From positions 1,364,001-1,428,000 of the forward strand of contig JAHRBS010000013.1 of assembly GCA_024305745.1 (NCBI GenBank): a stretch of 64,000 nucleotides of DNA, in the 5' to 3' direction. This DNA is from Polyporus tsugae (lineage: Eukaryota; Basidiomycota; Agaricomycetes; Polyporales; Polyporaceae). A program made the position numbers and the translations under genes. This document shows, piece after piece, positions 34,375-46,575 of this stretch; positions within the stretch are counted from its first letter, which is position 1, and the number at the start of each line of letters is the position of its first letter. The notes under the pieces are model-generated. The model had not been told where the DNA came from and did not search any database. It saw only the letters and a list, made by a program, of their open reading frames with translations.

Positions 34375-35788
34375 AAAGCGCAAACAGCATGATCGGTGAG
34401 CTCCCATACGACCATCCCGGATCCCGGAATCTCACCATCCGTGCCCTGTGTCCTCTCCCTTAACTCCGCCTTCCTCCCCACACATTCTGCCGAACGCAGC
34501 TGGCGCAGGAGGCGGCCTCGTCGCCAGCGTCGCGACCTGCCCGCTGGACGTCGTCAAGACCAAGCTGCAGGCCCAGCGCGCCGTCCATGGACACGAAGCC
34601 TACGAGGGCGTGGTCGGTGAGGGGTTTAACGTTTGCGACTCGCGTCCGTCCGCCCCCCACGGCGGCGGCGCGCGTCTCTGTTCTGTATGCGTATCTTGGA
34701 TCACTCGAGCTCAACGTGCGTCCCCTCCCGTCTCCGTTTCCCAGCGATCGTCAAGAACATCCTCAAGCACGACGGCGTCCGCGGCATGTACCGGGGGCTT
34801 GGGCCGACGATCCTGGGCTACCTCCCGACGTGGGCGATCTACTTCGCCGTCTACGACGGCATCAAGCGCCATTTCGGCGAGAGGCCGCTTGGCGATGTTC
34901 GGCACGTATACCCCGCCGCACAGGTCAAGGGCTACCAGCCGCTCGCGCGCGAGCATCCGTGGACGCTCCACATCCTCTCCGCCATGGCGGCCGGCGCGAC
35001 CAGCACTATCTGTACTAATCCATTATGGGTCATCAAGACTCGCTTCATGGTGCGTCCCCTCCCCTCCCATTTCCATTCCCTCCGATCGTACGAGCACGCC
35101 TGCCAACCGAGGCGCGCTACAGACACAACCACGGGAGGAAGGCCGATACCGACATACACTAGACGCTGCCCTGACTATTTATCGGACCGAGGGCTGGAGG
35201 GCCTTCTTCCGTGGCCTCCTACCCAGCCTACTTGGGATCACCCACGTCGCGGTCCAGTTTCCCCTGTATGAACACCTCAAACGAGTCGCGGGTGAGTGCC
35301 GATCTCGCCCACACCCCATACCATGTCGCGTGCCGCTCATAGGGACCCCCCAATGAAACAGGCCGGGATCGTACGGAGCCCCTCGCAGCGAGTCAGATCC
35401 TGGGGTGCTCAGCTATAGCGAAGATGACCGCTTCGATAGTCACCTATCCGCACGAGGTCGTCCGGACACGCTTCCAGACCGAGAAGCGGCCTCTCAACGG
35501 AAACGGAGGACACGACCCCAACACCGAGCGCCGCGGGCTCATCCGGACGACGCAGCATATCGTGACGCACGAGGGCTGGCGCGCGCTGTATAGGGGACTG
35601 TCGGTGAACCTGGTGAGGACCGTGCCGAACAGCGCGGTGACGATGCTCACGTGGGTGCCCTTATTTCACTTTGCTCGGGGAGGGATACGGGTTCTGACGG
35701 TCATCTGCCCTCGCGTTTCGTCTTCCGTGTTCTGTGCAGGTACGAGATGCTGGTGCGCTCTCTCAACCGTCGATCGGGCTTTTCATGA
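34375..35788 (+). CDS. mitochondrial carrier, NAD+/nucleotide type
   Basis: Six-helix mitochondrial inner-membrane carrier. Three repeats carry the signatures PLDVVK (in TCPLDVVKTKLQAQ), PLWVIK (in TNPLWVIKTRFM) and PHEVVR (in TYPHEVVRTRFQTE). The PLWVIK variant, with Trp in place of the usual acidic residue, is characteristic of the YIA6/YEA6 NAD+ carriers, FLX1 and the pyrimidine nucleotide carriers. The start ATG at 34375 encodes a short exon (MPSKSANSMI) spliced to AGAGGGLVASVATC. Other clear segments are GMYRGLGPTILGYLPTWAIY, AFFRGLLPSLLGITHVAVQF and ALYRGLSVNLVRTVPNSAVT. The last exon reads YEMLVRSLNRRSGFS with stop TGA at 35786-35788. The segment between repeats 1 and 2 is longer than average. 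Which nucleotide it carries cannot be decided here. Confidence 0.85.
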
Positions 35789-36844
35789 CACAACGAACGG
35801 GCGTTCCGACACGAATATCGCGGGACGCGCATGGCCCACGGGGATCCGCGGTTTCGAGGGGTTTGGCGGGTTCGTGCGGAGTAGCACGGGTCACGACATA
35901 CGGACGGACGCTGGCCCGACGGTCGTGTGGGCACCATGCTCATGCATGCACTTGCCCACCTCAGTGCTCTCACTCACCCCATACACATCGCAGAGTCGAG
36001 ACTCGAGACGCTTCTTCAGCTCATAGACAGGGAGAAGGCAGCATTGTATCATATCCCACACGTTCTTTCTTTCGTTCTCATCTCAATCTGACATCTTAGT
36101 AATTGCTCGTGTACTCATCGAGGGGGGTTTGTAGGTGCTGTAATGCAGATGCATTTGCTTCTACTCTGTGCTTTGTCCAAGCAAGTAGCAGTACTTGGCG
36201 GACTCGACTCAGGCTGTTCGAGTCAACAGGTTTGGCTTGGGGCCCGGTCGCCGTGTGCTTGTCCGTCGACATCCGAGCCTTCCCCGGCTTCCGTCTCAAA
36301 TTTGCCAGGGCCTTTCTTTGTGGCACACCAGCTGTGTTGTGCCGAAGAATGGCCGCCGTTATCAGGATCGTCGAGGTGTAGTCCCGCACGGTGTCTGTTC
36401 GGACCACGGTCGAGGAGGCGACCATGGATGCCTACCTATAGCTAGTGAGGGCACGAAAAGAGTGCTACATATCGCCGGAGCCGGAAAGTGTGGAATATCA
36501 CTTTCCCGCCGTCCATTAGCACTCCTCTCGCAACCGTTTGTTACATAAACCACACGCAAGGCTGCGCGCAAGGTGAGAACTCATGGTGAGGTCACGCTGC
36601 TTTCTTGGCGGAACCTGCGTCGATTGAGAGGGGATAGAAGGAGCTCTCGCTAATTAATGCTGTTAACGTGTGGCGGTTCTATGACGTCTGAGATCTGATT
36701 GTCGGACGAACTTCGAACGAGTTTGCATCCATATACAGAACAACGCAAGATGATTACGGCAACAAAATAAAAACCACTATATAAGGAATCGAAGGGTCCG
36801 TTCTATAGTCTGCAGTACAGTTACTTAAGAGTAAATAAAGATGG
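35789..36844. other. intergenic, no gene recognised
   Basis: About 1.05 kb. Frames of up to 118 codons have no domain or splice pattern. Confidence 0.4.
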
Positions 36845-37084
36845 CTACAACGCATGGTTTCTACTACGTCTGCCGAACGAGCTCTCCAGTCCCGGGCGGT
36901 ACCAGATTCCGACCACCAGTGTCGAGAACACCATGATTGTGAATCCATGAAACCGCAAACGGTCCAAACGCTCATGAACGTTTGAAAGTCGACGGAGAAT
37001 TTCTCCTCGTGTGCCCCTGCATGCTACACCCGTCGCAACTACGCCCAAGCTGAGGGCCAGCAGTAGTAGCGCATATTGTAACAT
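36845..37084 (-). CDS. possible small membrane protein (79 aa)
   Basis: A single open frame on the minus strand starts at an ATG at 37084 and ends at TAG 36845-36847. It encodes an N-terminal hydrophobic helix (QYALLLLALSLGVVATGVAC), a basic amphipathic stretch (RGEILRRLSNVHERLDRLRF) and a second hydrophobic segment (FTIMVFSTLVVGIW). This two-helix hairpin layout is coherent, but there is no family I recognise. It could be a small organelle membrane protein, or the last exon of a longer gene. I rate it as a candidate only. Confidence 0.4.
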   Translation of the reverse strand: MLQYALLLLALSLGVVATGVACRGTRGEILRRLSNVHERLDRLRFHGFTIMVFSTLVVGIWYRPGLESSFGRRSRNHAL

Positions 37085-38431
37085 TCCACATTCCTGGTAG
37101 GGGGGGGAGGTTCGGGAAGATACACAGTACGAACGGGGACGAGCATAATTATTATCGAATTCGAAAGCGCGAAGGGTTCGAAGGTCGTGAAGGCGGAGGA
37201 GGTGGAAGTGGCTAGCGAGGAGTGGGTATTCGAGGGTGACGGCGACGATGACGCGAGAGAAGAGTGGAGGTAGGGCAAACGAGTGTAGGACGCCGAGCCA
37301 CGCTGGATGACGAGTTGGACGGGGATGACGGGGAGGTGAGGGGGCGGCGGCGCGGGGGGGGGGGGGGGGGGGCGGGTGCGGCAAGACCGGGCAGGACGCG
37401 AGAGAGAAGAACGGGCGGGAGTGGAAGAACACACGAATCGGAACCGCTCTTTTGGAAAGTTTACAAAACGGCGTGGCATGGAAGCGATGAATACAGTCGT
37501 ATGGGAGCCTGTGCGATTAGGGTGGGAAGTACGAGACCCGAGAGAGTAACGGTCGAAGTGGAGCCCGAGGGGTGGTGCTCGACTCGCGCACGAGCTCGGA
37601 GGAGGAAGGCAGCCAGGGCCCAGCAACGCCAATCCGTCCTGCGGTTTCGCATCGCCGAGAACGGAGGATGTATTCCTGTAGGGATCGGATGCCTGGAAAC
37701 CCAAATGCGGGGAAGACAGCTGGCAAGGATCCCGCACCTGCTGGGAAACAGCTCCGAGCGAGAGGTCCCCTGCGGCGCCGCGCCGGAGCACAGGTTGGAG
37801 GAGCAAGGGCCCGGCCGGCATGCACGCAATGGTGTTTGGCATGTGTCCGTTCCTCGCGAGCGGGTCCGAGGAGCTGGCGGGTTGGAGGCATGGTGTTAGT
37901 GGTAAACGAGCGGACGGCCCACGTACTGGGAGTGCGCGGTGACATTGTGGCGGATTCCAAAAATGTGTATGGAGTAGGTATAGAGGGTGGTAGAGGTGGA
38001 AGTGCGAAGGGTCCATAGCCCCAAAAGCGATCGAAATCTCTTTGCGGCTATTAATAGTCCGTGGTAAAATAAACTATAATGACCAACGGGAGGTGGATAA
38101 CTGGTGGGTACAGCTGGGAAGGGGCGGAGGCAGAGGAGGGGAAGCGCACACGCAGGGAGGGGCCAAGCGGGGAAGGGCGAAGGGCGGCGCAGTAACTACT
38201 CTAGCGCGATCCAGCGACGACGGGAGAGCGGTGTCGCCTGCAACAAACTTCAGAGACGACACGGGGAAGGACGACGCAAACGTGCATAACAGCAGAGACG
38301 ACAACGGAGAACCATCAGATTACAAGGGCGAGAGACAGCGAGCAGCAACGACGCATACGTGCAAGATTGCAAAAATCATGCAACCTCAAAACCAAACATG
38401 CATCATACCAGCGGTTGGGTGGCTGCCGATA
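37085..38431. other. low-complexity GC-rich spacer
   Basis: About 1.35 kb. A minus frame of 325 codons (37039-38016) exists but is Pro/Ser/Arg-rich, has no domain and is interrupted by a 19-base G run, so I treat it as chance coding potential in GC-rich DNA. The right end is probably the 3' untranslated region of the next minus-strand gene. Confidence 0.4.
37354..37372. repeat. 19-base poly-G tract
   Basis: An uninterrupted G run of 19 bases, bounded by C on both sides. Such a tract is unstable in replication and hard to sequence, so its length may be inaccurate. Confidence 0.8.
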
Positions 38432-40036
38432 CTAATGCATGTGGTCCTGCACCGTTGCTGTATCGGTCCCGTCCTCGCTGCTGAGTGTTTCGACACGTAC
38501 ACCCCTCGAGGAACCCACGCTCCGAATATCTCGACCTTCCTCGGCAAGCTCTTGGTTGAGCAGCTCCGTACGAGATTGATGTGCCTGTGCTATTATCTCG
38601 TCCGGGTCTTCGACAGGCGTGTCCGCAAAGTCAGGTTTCCGCAGGGCTTGTCGGAATGCGTTCGCCATAATCGCCGCATCAGCCCCCGAGAATGGTCCGG
38701 TGTCACTTGTGCGCGAGATCATCGACGCGCCATCATGTCCACCGCCGGGGGATGGTGGCCTGTCGCTGTACGTTCCTCCTGCTGCGCCCGCTCCCGCAAA
38801 CGCCGCCGGGCCGAGGACGGGGGATGTGGGTCCACCCCGCTCAACGTTCGACATCATGGGTGTGGAGGAGCCCATGGAGTTGCGGTGGGAGAGGGTGCCA
38901 CCGCGTCGCTGGCGCAAGCGCCGCATGATGTAGAATGCGAGAACGCCGAAAGCAACGAGCGCGAGGAATCCCAACACCACGATAACGGCGATCGCCCACT
39001 TGGGAAAAGATGAGGAGCCGCCATCCGCCTGCACGGCCCCCGTGGCGGTCGGACCATTGCGGGAACCGGTTGAAGACCCAGAAGTGGGAGTGGCCGTGGC
39101 CGTCAGGGAAGACAGTATGGCGGAAGCAGATGCAGCGGAGGCGGAGGCAGCAGACGCAGCAGACGCGGAGGAAGCAGACGCGGCGGAAGCCGAGGTCATG
39201 GAAGCAAGGACGGAACTTGCAAACGTCGTCTCTGGATATCATGTTTCAGAACTCGGCAAAAACGGAAGAGAGCGGATGATACTCACGGACGGCAGTGAAG
39301 GTGGCCTGAGGAATGTCCGTGTTTTCTATTGTCTTGTCATTGCGGGTGATGAGAAAGTAGAACGGAAACGATTGGTTCTGGCCATCCCAATTGCTACCTC
39401 GCGGGCCCCACCAAGCGTCATCGATTTGGAAGTGCATTTGCCCAGCTCTGCCAGAAGGATTGGTGACGTTCGTCTGGTTGACAACCGGGTCATTTGAGTC
39501 GGCCTGGAAGAGGTAGATGTTGACAAGATTTGTCTGAGCCCACTGGGGGAGCCTGCTGTTCCCTACGCACGACAGACGCGGTTGAACTCGCGGAACCCGG
39601 GGAAAAAGTGGAAGCAGGTGACGTACAGACAAAGGTTGCCCATTCATCCTGCGCAAAGACGGTTGACGTGTTGGGGAAGCAAGAAACAACGTCGTTGGCC
39701 GATTCGAATTGACATCTGGTGGCAGCCTCGTCTGCGGGAACCCAACGTGGATACCAACAGGACAGAAACGGGTTCGGCGGGAGGAGACGCGCGACAGCAG
39801 CCAGGATCAGGGAGGACGTTCATTGGAAGAAGAGACGGGCGTTGAGATGGAGATAGGCAGAGGAAATAGAAGAAAAGCGCACCAATGGCATCCTGATCAG
39901 CGATGTCGGTGTCCCTCGCCTCATACGCGTAGGGTGTGTTGTGTACACGCCTACGCTTCAGGCCGTGCTGAACCTGGACCGGGGGGGTAGTCGGGACGGG
40001 CAAGGGCGGAGCATGGCGACTTGAAGACGCGGACAT
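38432..40036 (-). CDS. single-pass membrane protein with Ser/Ala-rich stalk
   Basis: Minus-strand gene of at least four exons. The first (40036 to about 39887) reads MSASSSRHAPPLPVPTTPPV through RRRVHNTPYAYEARD. After an intron whose acceptor is CCCGCAG, the frame continues DEAATRCQFESANDVVSCFP and FAQDEWATFVW. The next exon adds LPQWAQTNLVNIYLFQADSN and a globular part with AWWGPRGSNWDGQNQSFPF. A Ser/Ala repeat stalk follows, then the membrane helix WAIAVIVVLGFLALVAFGVL and a cytosolic tail of about 145 residues with Ser/Pro and Arg motifs. The organisation (Cys-containing outer part, mucin-like stalk, one helix, tail) suggests a cell-surface sensor or adhesion protein, similar in layout to fungal WSC/Mid2 sensors, but there is no sequence relation I can show. 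No signal peptide is visible at the chosen start. Confidence 0.6.
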
Positions 40037-42609
40037 AGGCCGGAAGGGGATGAGGACGAAAGGGAGGAGGAAAGCTGGCGTCGTGAGAAGGGTGCGGAAA
40101 ACGGCTGATTAGGGCACGGATGTTGGCAAAATGGCATTATCTGGTGCGAGGCGGGCAGGGAGAGCGGCGCCCTCGGGGGGAGAGGAAGACGTCTGCGTTA
40201 GACGTGCTGGGGGAGGGAGCGGGCTGCAGAGGCAGGAGGGAAGGGACGGGACGGTGATGGCAGCCCAAGGCCACCTCTGCCGCTCGCCAAACGGCGACAT
40301 CACCAGAAATGCCCACCCTGGGAGAGTTCATCACGCCAGTCCTCAAGGCCTCACGCCCCCCCCGCCGTACCCGACGTCCCTCCACCGCCCATCCCTCCTC
40401 CGACTCTCCTCCACTCTCTCCGGTGCACCCGCTCAGCGCTCAGCACTCACCGGTGCCCGCCCTCCAAGCATCGCGCACAGCGCACAACATGCGCCTTCCG
40501 CGCCCAGCCTCGAACCGCCCTGGCACCCGCGCGGTCCGGAGATAGCTCTGGGAACCTCGCCCATCTCTGCACCCGCTGCCCGTAGCCCCGAACCGATGAC
40601 TTTCTTTCGCCTTCTTAGCCAGGGCTAGCCCTATGTCGCCCTCCACCGAGTCCACTCCCTCCACACCGTCGACGCCGACGCAACATCGACATCCCGAGTC
40701 TGCATAGTAAATGTACACCTGACTGAGACCCCTTCGATGCCCACGCGGCAACCGTGGGCCAGATCCAGGGTCATCGGACCAGACTCCCCAGGCACACTTC
40801 TTCTCCCACCCCATCACCACCGTAAGATCCGCCCTCGCTGCTACGGAACGCCTTCGCCTAGTCTTCGTCTTTGAGGCGGGCGACGGCATCTGCTCTCGCT
40901 GCGCTGTTGGGTGGGATGACTCGAGCACACTGAGCTTATAAGAGCCTATAAGGCGCATATGGTCGTACTCGTAATTGTAATTGTACGCAACGTGCCATCG
41001 GGTTGGGATTCGTTGGTTCGCTTCCATATTCTATAGCTCAATCCCATCCATCTTTCCTTACGCGCCAACACACAGCTGGCGCCGTGCAATCGCGCTTGGC
41101 AGTGGCATGGGCCGTTTTGTCACTTCAACTTGTAGCTCTGCATGGCTCACGAGCAGACGAACCGTGCAGATTAATACTGTATGCATTCACCACCGTTCGA
41201 CTGTCAACCTTTCTCAACCATCTTGTCTGCGGTGGTTGCCTTGGTGGAGGGAACCCTCCGTGGTCATCTTCGCTGTCGTCATCTGGTGAGAAGATGGGAA
41301 GACCCCATTGCTTATGTCTCTCCTCCAGCGATGGGTTTAACATCATTTAACGATGGGCCCTAGATAGAAGACACCTCTGTTAGAATGTTAGAATGTAAAC
41401 CATGTCGTAGACACCTCGATTATCAGAGAATCCAACTGAGCCGGTGCGCCATGCCTCATCCTGACCTGAACCGGCAGGCACAAGGAGAAAATCTCAACTA
41501 CGCCGAACACGTAATAGGTCGTCAACACCTTCCTCGACCACAGCACCGTCACGTCCGATGGTCGTATATGTATCAGCACGAAATAAAGCTCTGTGACCTG
41601 CGCGTCGACGTCCAGTTATTACCTTTTCGCCTCAGCGCCGAGTCGGTCGTAGGACTTCTTTTTGCCCGCAGCGTGACGTTTCGAACTTCTCTGGATGCTA
41701 TTGTTGGTCTCGGCATGGAGCTGCCGTTCATTTACGCAGACCACCGAAGGTTCTCGACAGACCCGCTGTGGGAGGAGATGACGTACGTTTCCCCGCGCCC
41801 GTACGACAGAGAAGCGTGCTCCGTCACCGAATAGCCGTCACTATCCTTTCAGGAACCTGAGGTATGTCAGCGTTCAGCGTTGCCTCTGTGCTTGAGCGGA
41901 GCGCTACTTACGAATGGGGACGTGGGGGATAGCATATCTCCATGCCTGGTATCGTAACCATGCACGTCGTACTGCAACACATCTCGGGCAATCCACGACG
42001 CCGTGAGTAAGGAACGTCAGTACTCATGAATGAATGTATTTATGAATGGGCATGGCCAGCAGTGGTACGCACCGCATTAATCCCATCCACGCCGATGGGT
42101 TTTCACGATAGTTGGAATGGATCCTTCAATGCAGCCGAAACATGCCCGTCGTCTCCAGATCGTATGGGCGAGATCGGGACATACAATCCCCATCCATCCC
42201 ATTGAGTTCAAGCGCTACCGTTCTGTGCGCGACTTTGCCAATGGCATCATTGAGCATGGGTCACTGAAAACCTTCTCCATCACAAACACTTGGGCATATG
42301 AAATAACACGTCAGAGACGCACCTGAGGCGTGGTGGCGTAAACTTGTTATATGCACGCCAGGCTTTGCCTCACGGGAGCCACACGTTCGAGTGGAGAGAG
42401 TATTGATTCATTAACAAGTGACAAACTACTCCGACAAACCGCATGATGATATATGCAAGCCTTCCGTTCGACGAAAGAATACATACATACCTAGTTCGCA
42501 ACGTTCAGTGCATCCCAGCAGGCAAGCCAGTGCTGGCTGACATCATGACTAGACAAAAACTCACTTGCGACATCGGAACTACGTCATGACGACGACCACA
42601 AACTGTACA
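40037..42609. other. 2.6 kb without a supported gene
   Basis: The first 650 bases are GC-rich and hold overlapping Pro/Ser-rich frames on both strands (40131-40628 plus, 40440-41027 minus). Neither has a domain, and I cannot choose between them. Near 40633-40707 a short Ser/Thr/Pro frame ends in TAG and could be a 3' exon. The rest, up to 42609, is AT-richer. A 69-codon plus frame at 42117-42326 is moderately protein-like but has no partner exons. Confidence 0.35.
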
Positions 42610-43032
42610 TCACCGGTCGACGAGCCAACCCGACTCCTTCAGGCCACGGAACGCGTCCTCCCACGCCTGGCCCTCCTGCCTCGCCACCGAGGCCGAGCTA
42701 ACCACATTCCCGTTGCCCAGATCGATCCACTCGCCGTCCGTCTGCGCGTAGAGGTGCGGGCAGCCGGGCAGGTCCTCGACCCAGCGATAAACGCCGCCGG
42801 CTTCGATAGTCTTGCGAGTGTCGACCTTGAGGAGCCAGAGTTCGGTGTTGGGCGCGAAGAAGAGCGAGGCGGTGATCGGGATTTGGGAGGCGTTGGAGAG
42901 GTGGATGAACCCGTCCTTCCGATCGAGGTCGCTCAATGGCAGCGCTGCGGGGATGGGGGACGGCGGGGCGGCTGATAGAATCTTGTAGACATAAATTGGG
43001 AGGGGATGTTCCGTTGGCGTCGCCATTCCCAT
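42610..43032 (-). CDS. DUF952 domain protein
   Basis: An intronless frame of 140 residues that is full length for the DUF952 (PF06108) family, whose members are small cytosolic proteins of unknown role that some propose to be glutathione-S-transferase-like. Landmarks are IYVYKILS near the start, then DRKDGFIHLSNASQIPITAS, the aromatic strand ELWLLKVDTRK, and the C-terminal HLYAQTDGEWIDLGN motif. The His in GFIHLS is the conserved position of the family. Two in-frame ATGs, 43032 and 43026, are six bases apart. Either could be used. Confidence 0.85.
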   Translation of the reverse strand: MGMATPTEHPLPIYVYKILSAAPPSPIPAALPLSDLDRKDGFIHLSNASQIPITASLFFAPNTELWLLKVDTRKTIEAGGVYRWVEDLPGCPHLYAQTDGEWIDLGNGNVVSSASVARQEGQAWEDAFRGLKESGWLVDR

Positions 43033-43830
43033 GATATGAGCAATGGTGGTAAGATATCGGCGATGGTTTACAAGTTGTTGTTGAGGAGGTAATTATAAGC
43101 AAGCAACTGCACTGCGAACTGAGAACTGATTGCAATGATAGAACCGCTGCACTCGGATGGCGTTCGAATAGACGCACAGCGGGCCGTGATGCCGCAATCT
43201 GAGTCGAGCGCGACCCTTTGAACGTGCACAAAGTTCCTAGGGCTGCTTTCACGTCGTCCTATCCTCCGTCCAACGTTCATATATGCGCATCTCGACTTGT
43301 CTTATCACATTCTCTTGTTGTTCAGATACTTCTGGCGGCATCAAAGCAGCTCCCCAGTTACGTATCTGGCGGCCCATGACTTCATGGTGGGTGATCACTT
43401 GCAACCACAATGCATCCGACTGACAGACCCAATGCGCATTGCAGATGCGCTCACAGGTAAATCAGCATGCGCATGCCCCGGTGCCCCGCTTCGACAGCAC
43501 TGACACCCCTGGGTCCAAATCCGAATGTTTTGACGGTCGCTGACACGTTGACGGACCTTGTGAATTTCTGACGAAGATTCCCGCCTTGTCCATGTGGACG
43601 AAGCGGAAGAGTTATCGTTCGCTGGCCATTGGACCCACGTTTGTCACCGCTTCTTTTAGCTCCCCGTTCCTGTCTGTGACACCGTTCTCTTCAATGGCAT
43701 GTGCATTGGCAGTACTATAAGTACGCTCAAGAAGATCATGCACCGGCACCGAGGGTACCCCGAAACCTTGCTGGATCGCGCGCGGTGCTCCGTCCGTCCC
43801 CGTCCACTGCCGCGTTTACGACTGGCTACG
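43033..43830. other. intergenic region
   Basis: About 800 bases between the divergent DUF952 gene and the secreted phosphodiesterase-fold gene. No gene is seen. Confidence 0.4.
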
Positions 43831-46419
43831 ATGGTCTACAGTACCCTGCTTAAGGGAGCTCTCCTCGCAACGCTGCAGCAGATAGCATGCGCGGTAAGCA
43901 TCGCTGACATCCAGGGCGACTCGTGGGTATCCCCGCTCTCAGGGCAGACGGTCCAGAACCTCACTGGCACTGTCACGGCCAAGGTGCGGCTTTCATAACT
44001 TCTGCACAGGCACCGATAGACAAGGAGTGCTCATCCCCATGTGGTAATATCAAGGGCACTTCTGGATTCTGGATCCAAGAGGAGCGGGGCACAAACGTAG
44101 CTGTCTCAAGCGGTCTCAACGTTTTCACGACCTCGAAGACGATTCTCGCGAGCGTCGCTGTCGGAGACTTCATTTCGCTCTCAGGCGAGGTCACCGACTT
44201 CCGGTCGACCGGCAATCCGAGCTACCTCTTCGCCACCGAGCTCGAGTCGCCCGCGAACATCACCATTCTCTCGTCCAACAACACTGTAGCCCCCCTTGTC
44301 CTCGGTCAGGACCGTAGTCCTCCTACTCAAAGGCTCTCCGGGCTCGACAGGGGAAATGACGGATGGTTGTCCGTTCCTGGCAACCGGAGCCAAATCGAGG
44401 TGGAGGATCATAAGCTCCAACCGACCAAGTACGGAATGGACTTCTGGAAAAGCCTGGAGGGGCAGCTTGTGACAGTCAAGAATCCTACTGCCACGGATTT
44501 TGGAAACTCGTTTGGAGAATTCTGGGTTTACGGCGATTGGAACGTTACGGGGAAGAATAGCCGCGGCGGCCTGACTATCACGATTGGTACGTAGACCCAT
44601 TCCCCTTCAAAAGTTCCTCAAGGGAACTAAGAACGTGAACGTGTATAGGTCCGGACAATGTCCCAGATGCTAATCCAGAGACGGTCATCATCGGTTCATC
44701 ACTTGATGGTACGAAAAACCCGACCACCTCGCTGGGCAAGCAATTCTCGGACATCACTGGTGTGATTGTTTACCAGTAAGCCTAATTTCATTGTGCAATA
44801 TATTCGAGAAGCTCATTCGTCCGCATAGGTTTGGCTTCTACTACCTTGTGCCATTTACAGCACCTACGGTCGTTTCAACTCCTAGCTCCGCCATCCCACC
44901 CGCGAAGATCGTTCCAGGCGATGACGAGTGTACTCTCACTCTAGGAGACTATAACGTGCGCATACAGCTTCCGTTGTTCTGCACATGTAATAGACACGCT
45001 CATCCATCTAGATCGAGAACATGGCCCCGACGTCTTCGCACATGCCCGCCGTCGCGAACCACATCGCGAACTTCTTAAACTCTCCCGATCTCATGTTTGT
45101 TCAAGAAGTCCAGGACAACTCCGGGCCCACGGACGACGCCGTCGTCATCGCGAATGTCACGCTCACTAACCTCTCGAACGCGATCCGCAGTGCAGGAAAC
45201 GCGAGCGTGGGGTACAACTTCACCGAGATCTCGCCTGTGGACGACCAGGACGGCGGCGAACCGGGAGGCAACATCCGTGTTGCGTATCTGTACGTCTCCA
45301 CACCCGCGTGCGCCAGGCTGTCTCGACTGACACGCCCGCAGGTTCAATAGCGCGAAGTTCAGCCTCGTCCCCGGCTCTCCCGCAGGCGGGGCACTCGACG
45401 CGACCGTGCCCCAGAACGGAACCGATGGCGTCACCTTGACGTGAGCTTCCTCCCCCTTCCTCCACTCCATGGTCCCAAGACTGGGCACAACTCCCTTCGA
45501 TCGAACAACTGACCGACCTCACGCGCAGCTTCAACCCCGGCCGCATCGACCCGACGAATGGCGCCTGGAACGCGAGCCGCAAGCCGCTCGTCGGGCACTG
45601 GGAGACGCCCTCTGGTTCGCGGTTCTTCACGATCAACCTCCACCTCACGGCCAAGCTCGGCGGGACGTCCACGCAGGGCGATCCCCGCCCTCCGATCAAC
45701 GCCGGGGTGGACCAGCGGACGAGCCAAGTCAAGGTGGTCGCGGTGAGTCGCTCCCGCTAGCTATTGGGCTCTAATCCGGGTGGCCATGACGCCATGCTAT
45801 CTGGCGAACGCGCAGAATCAAAGAGCATCAAGGGTTTCTCGAAACGCGCTGGCCATGAAACAACTCCACTCGTGCTTTCGGACCGAGAAACAAAAACATA
45901 AGGACTTGGCGGCCCGCGACGGCTGCCGTTCGGAGTGCATCCTGGTGCAACTTTGTCTGACTCGCAGCCGTCGTCAAGCCGCCTTGACATAGGCTTACAT
46001 GCATATCGCGTACACAGCGCGGCCTTATAACGATTAACAACCATGATGCACCGTGCTGATAACGGCTCTCTCCCCAAATATTCTAGACCTTCGTGAAACG
46101 CCTCCTGAAGCTGGACCCAAACGCGAACGTCATCGTCGCGGGCGACTGCAACGAGTACGCGCAGACGCGCTCCGTCTTCGCGCCGTTCGACGGGCTCCTC
46201 ACCGAAGTCGACGTCGCGGCTGGCATCCCGGACGTCGAGCGCTACACGTACCTCTTCGACCAGAACGCGGAGCAGCTCGACCACATGTTCGTCTCGCCCG
46301 CGATCGCGGCGCGCGGCGGGATCGAGGTCGAGCATGTGCATGTTAACAACTGGGCCGCGTCGTTATCGGCGCGCGCGAGCGACCACGACCCGAGCGTTGC
46401 GCAGCTGAAGATTTGCTGA
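43831..46419 (+). CDS. secreted endonuclease/exonuclease/phosphatase-fold protein
   Basis: Multi-exon gene for a secreted enzyme of the endonuclease/exonuclease/phosphatase superfamily (PF03372), probably an extracellular nuclease. The N-terminus is a signal peptide (MVYSTLLKGALLATLQQIAC) with a likely cleavage before SIADIQGDS. The next exons form an N-terminal OB-like region (IQEERGTNVAVSSGLNVFTT, then AVGDFISLSGEV). The catalytic half begins near 45021 (IENMAPTSSHMPAVANHIA) with LMFVQEVQDN (the catalytic Glu position), RFFTINLHL (Asn/His) and VAGDCNEYAQT (GDxN). It ends with LDHMFVSPAIA and the terminal SDHDP with the catalytic His. About nine exons. One intron near 45743-46086 is 344 bases, much longer than the others. 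Stop is TGA at 46417-46419. Substrate (DNA, RNA or phosphoester) is unknown. Confidence 0.85.
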
Positions 46420-46575
46420 GGATGAGAGGAGGGGCGACAGGAGCGGTGGATGTTGTATGACAGGGACGTAGTATTTGATAGTTGATACACGAGTAGTGTT
46501 TTATGGATACACCTGGAGTTCATTCAAGTCTGATGGTCCTGGACTATGCGTGCAGGGACGTCAAAAGAAAGACTC

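Noticed and set aside
37039..38016. A 325-codon open frame on the minus strand
   Set aside because: It is Pro/Ser/Arg-rich, runs through a 19-base G tract and has no domain or splice sites. Long frames arise by chance in such GC-rich DNA.
40131..41027. Overlapping frames of 165 and 195 codons on opposite strands
   Set aside because: Both lack domains and neither has supporting splice or start context. I could not prefer one, so neither is called.
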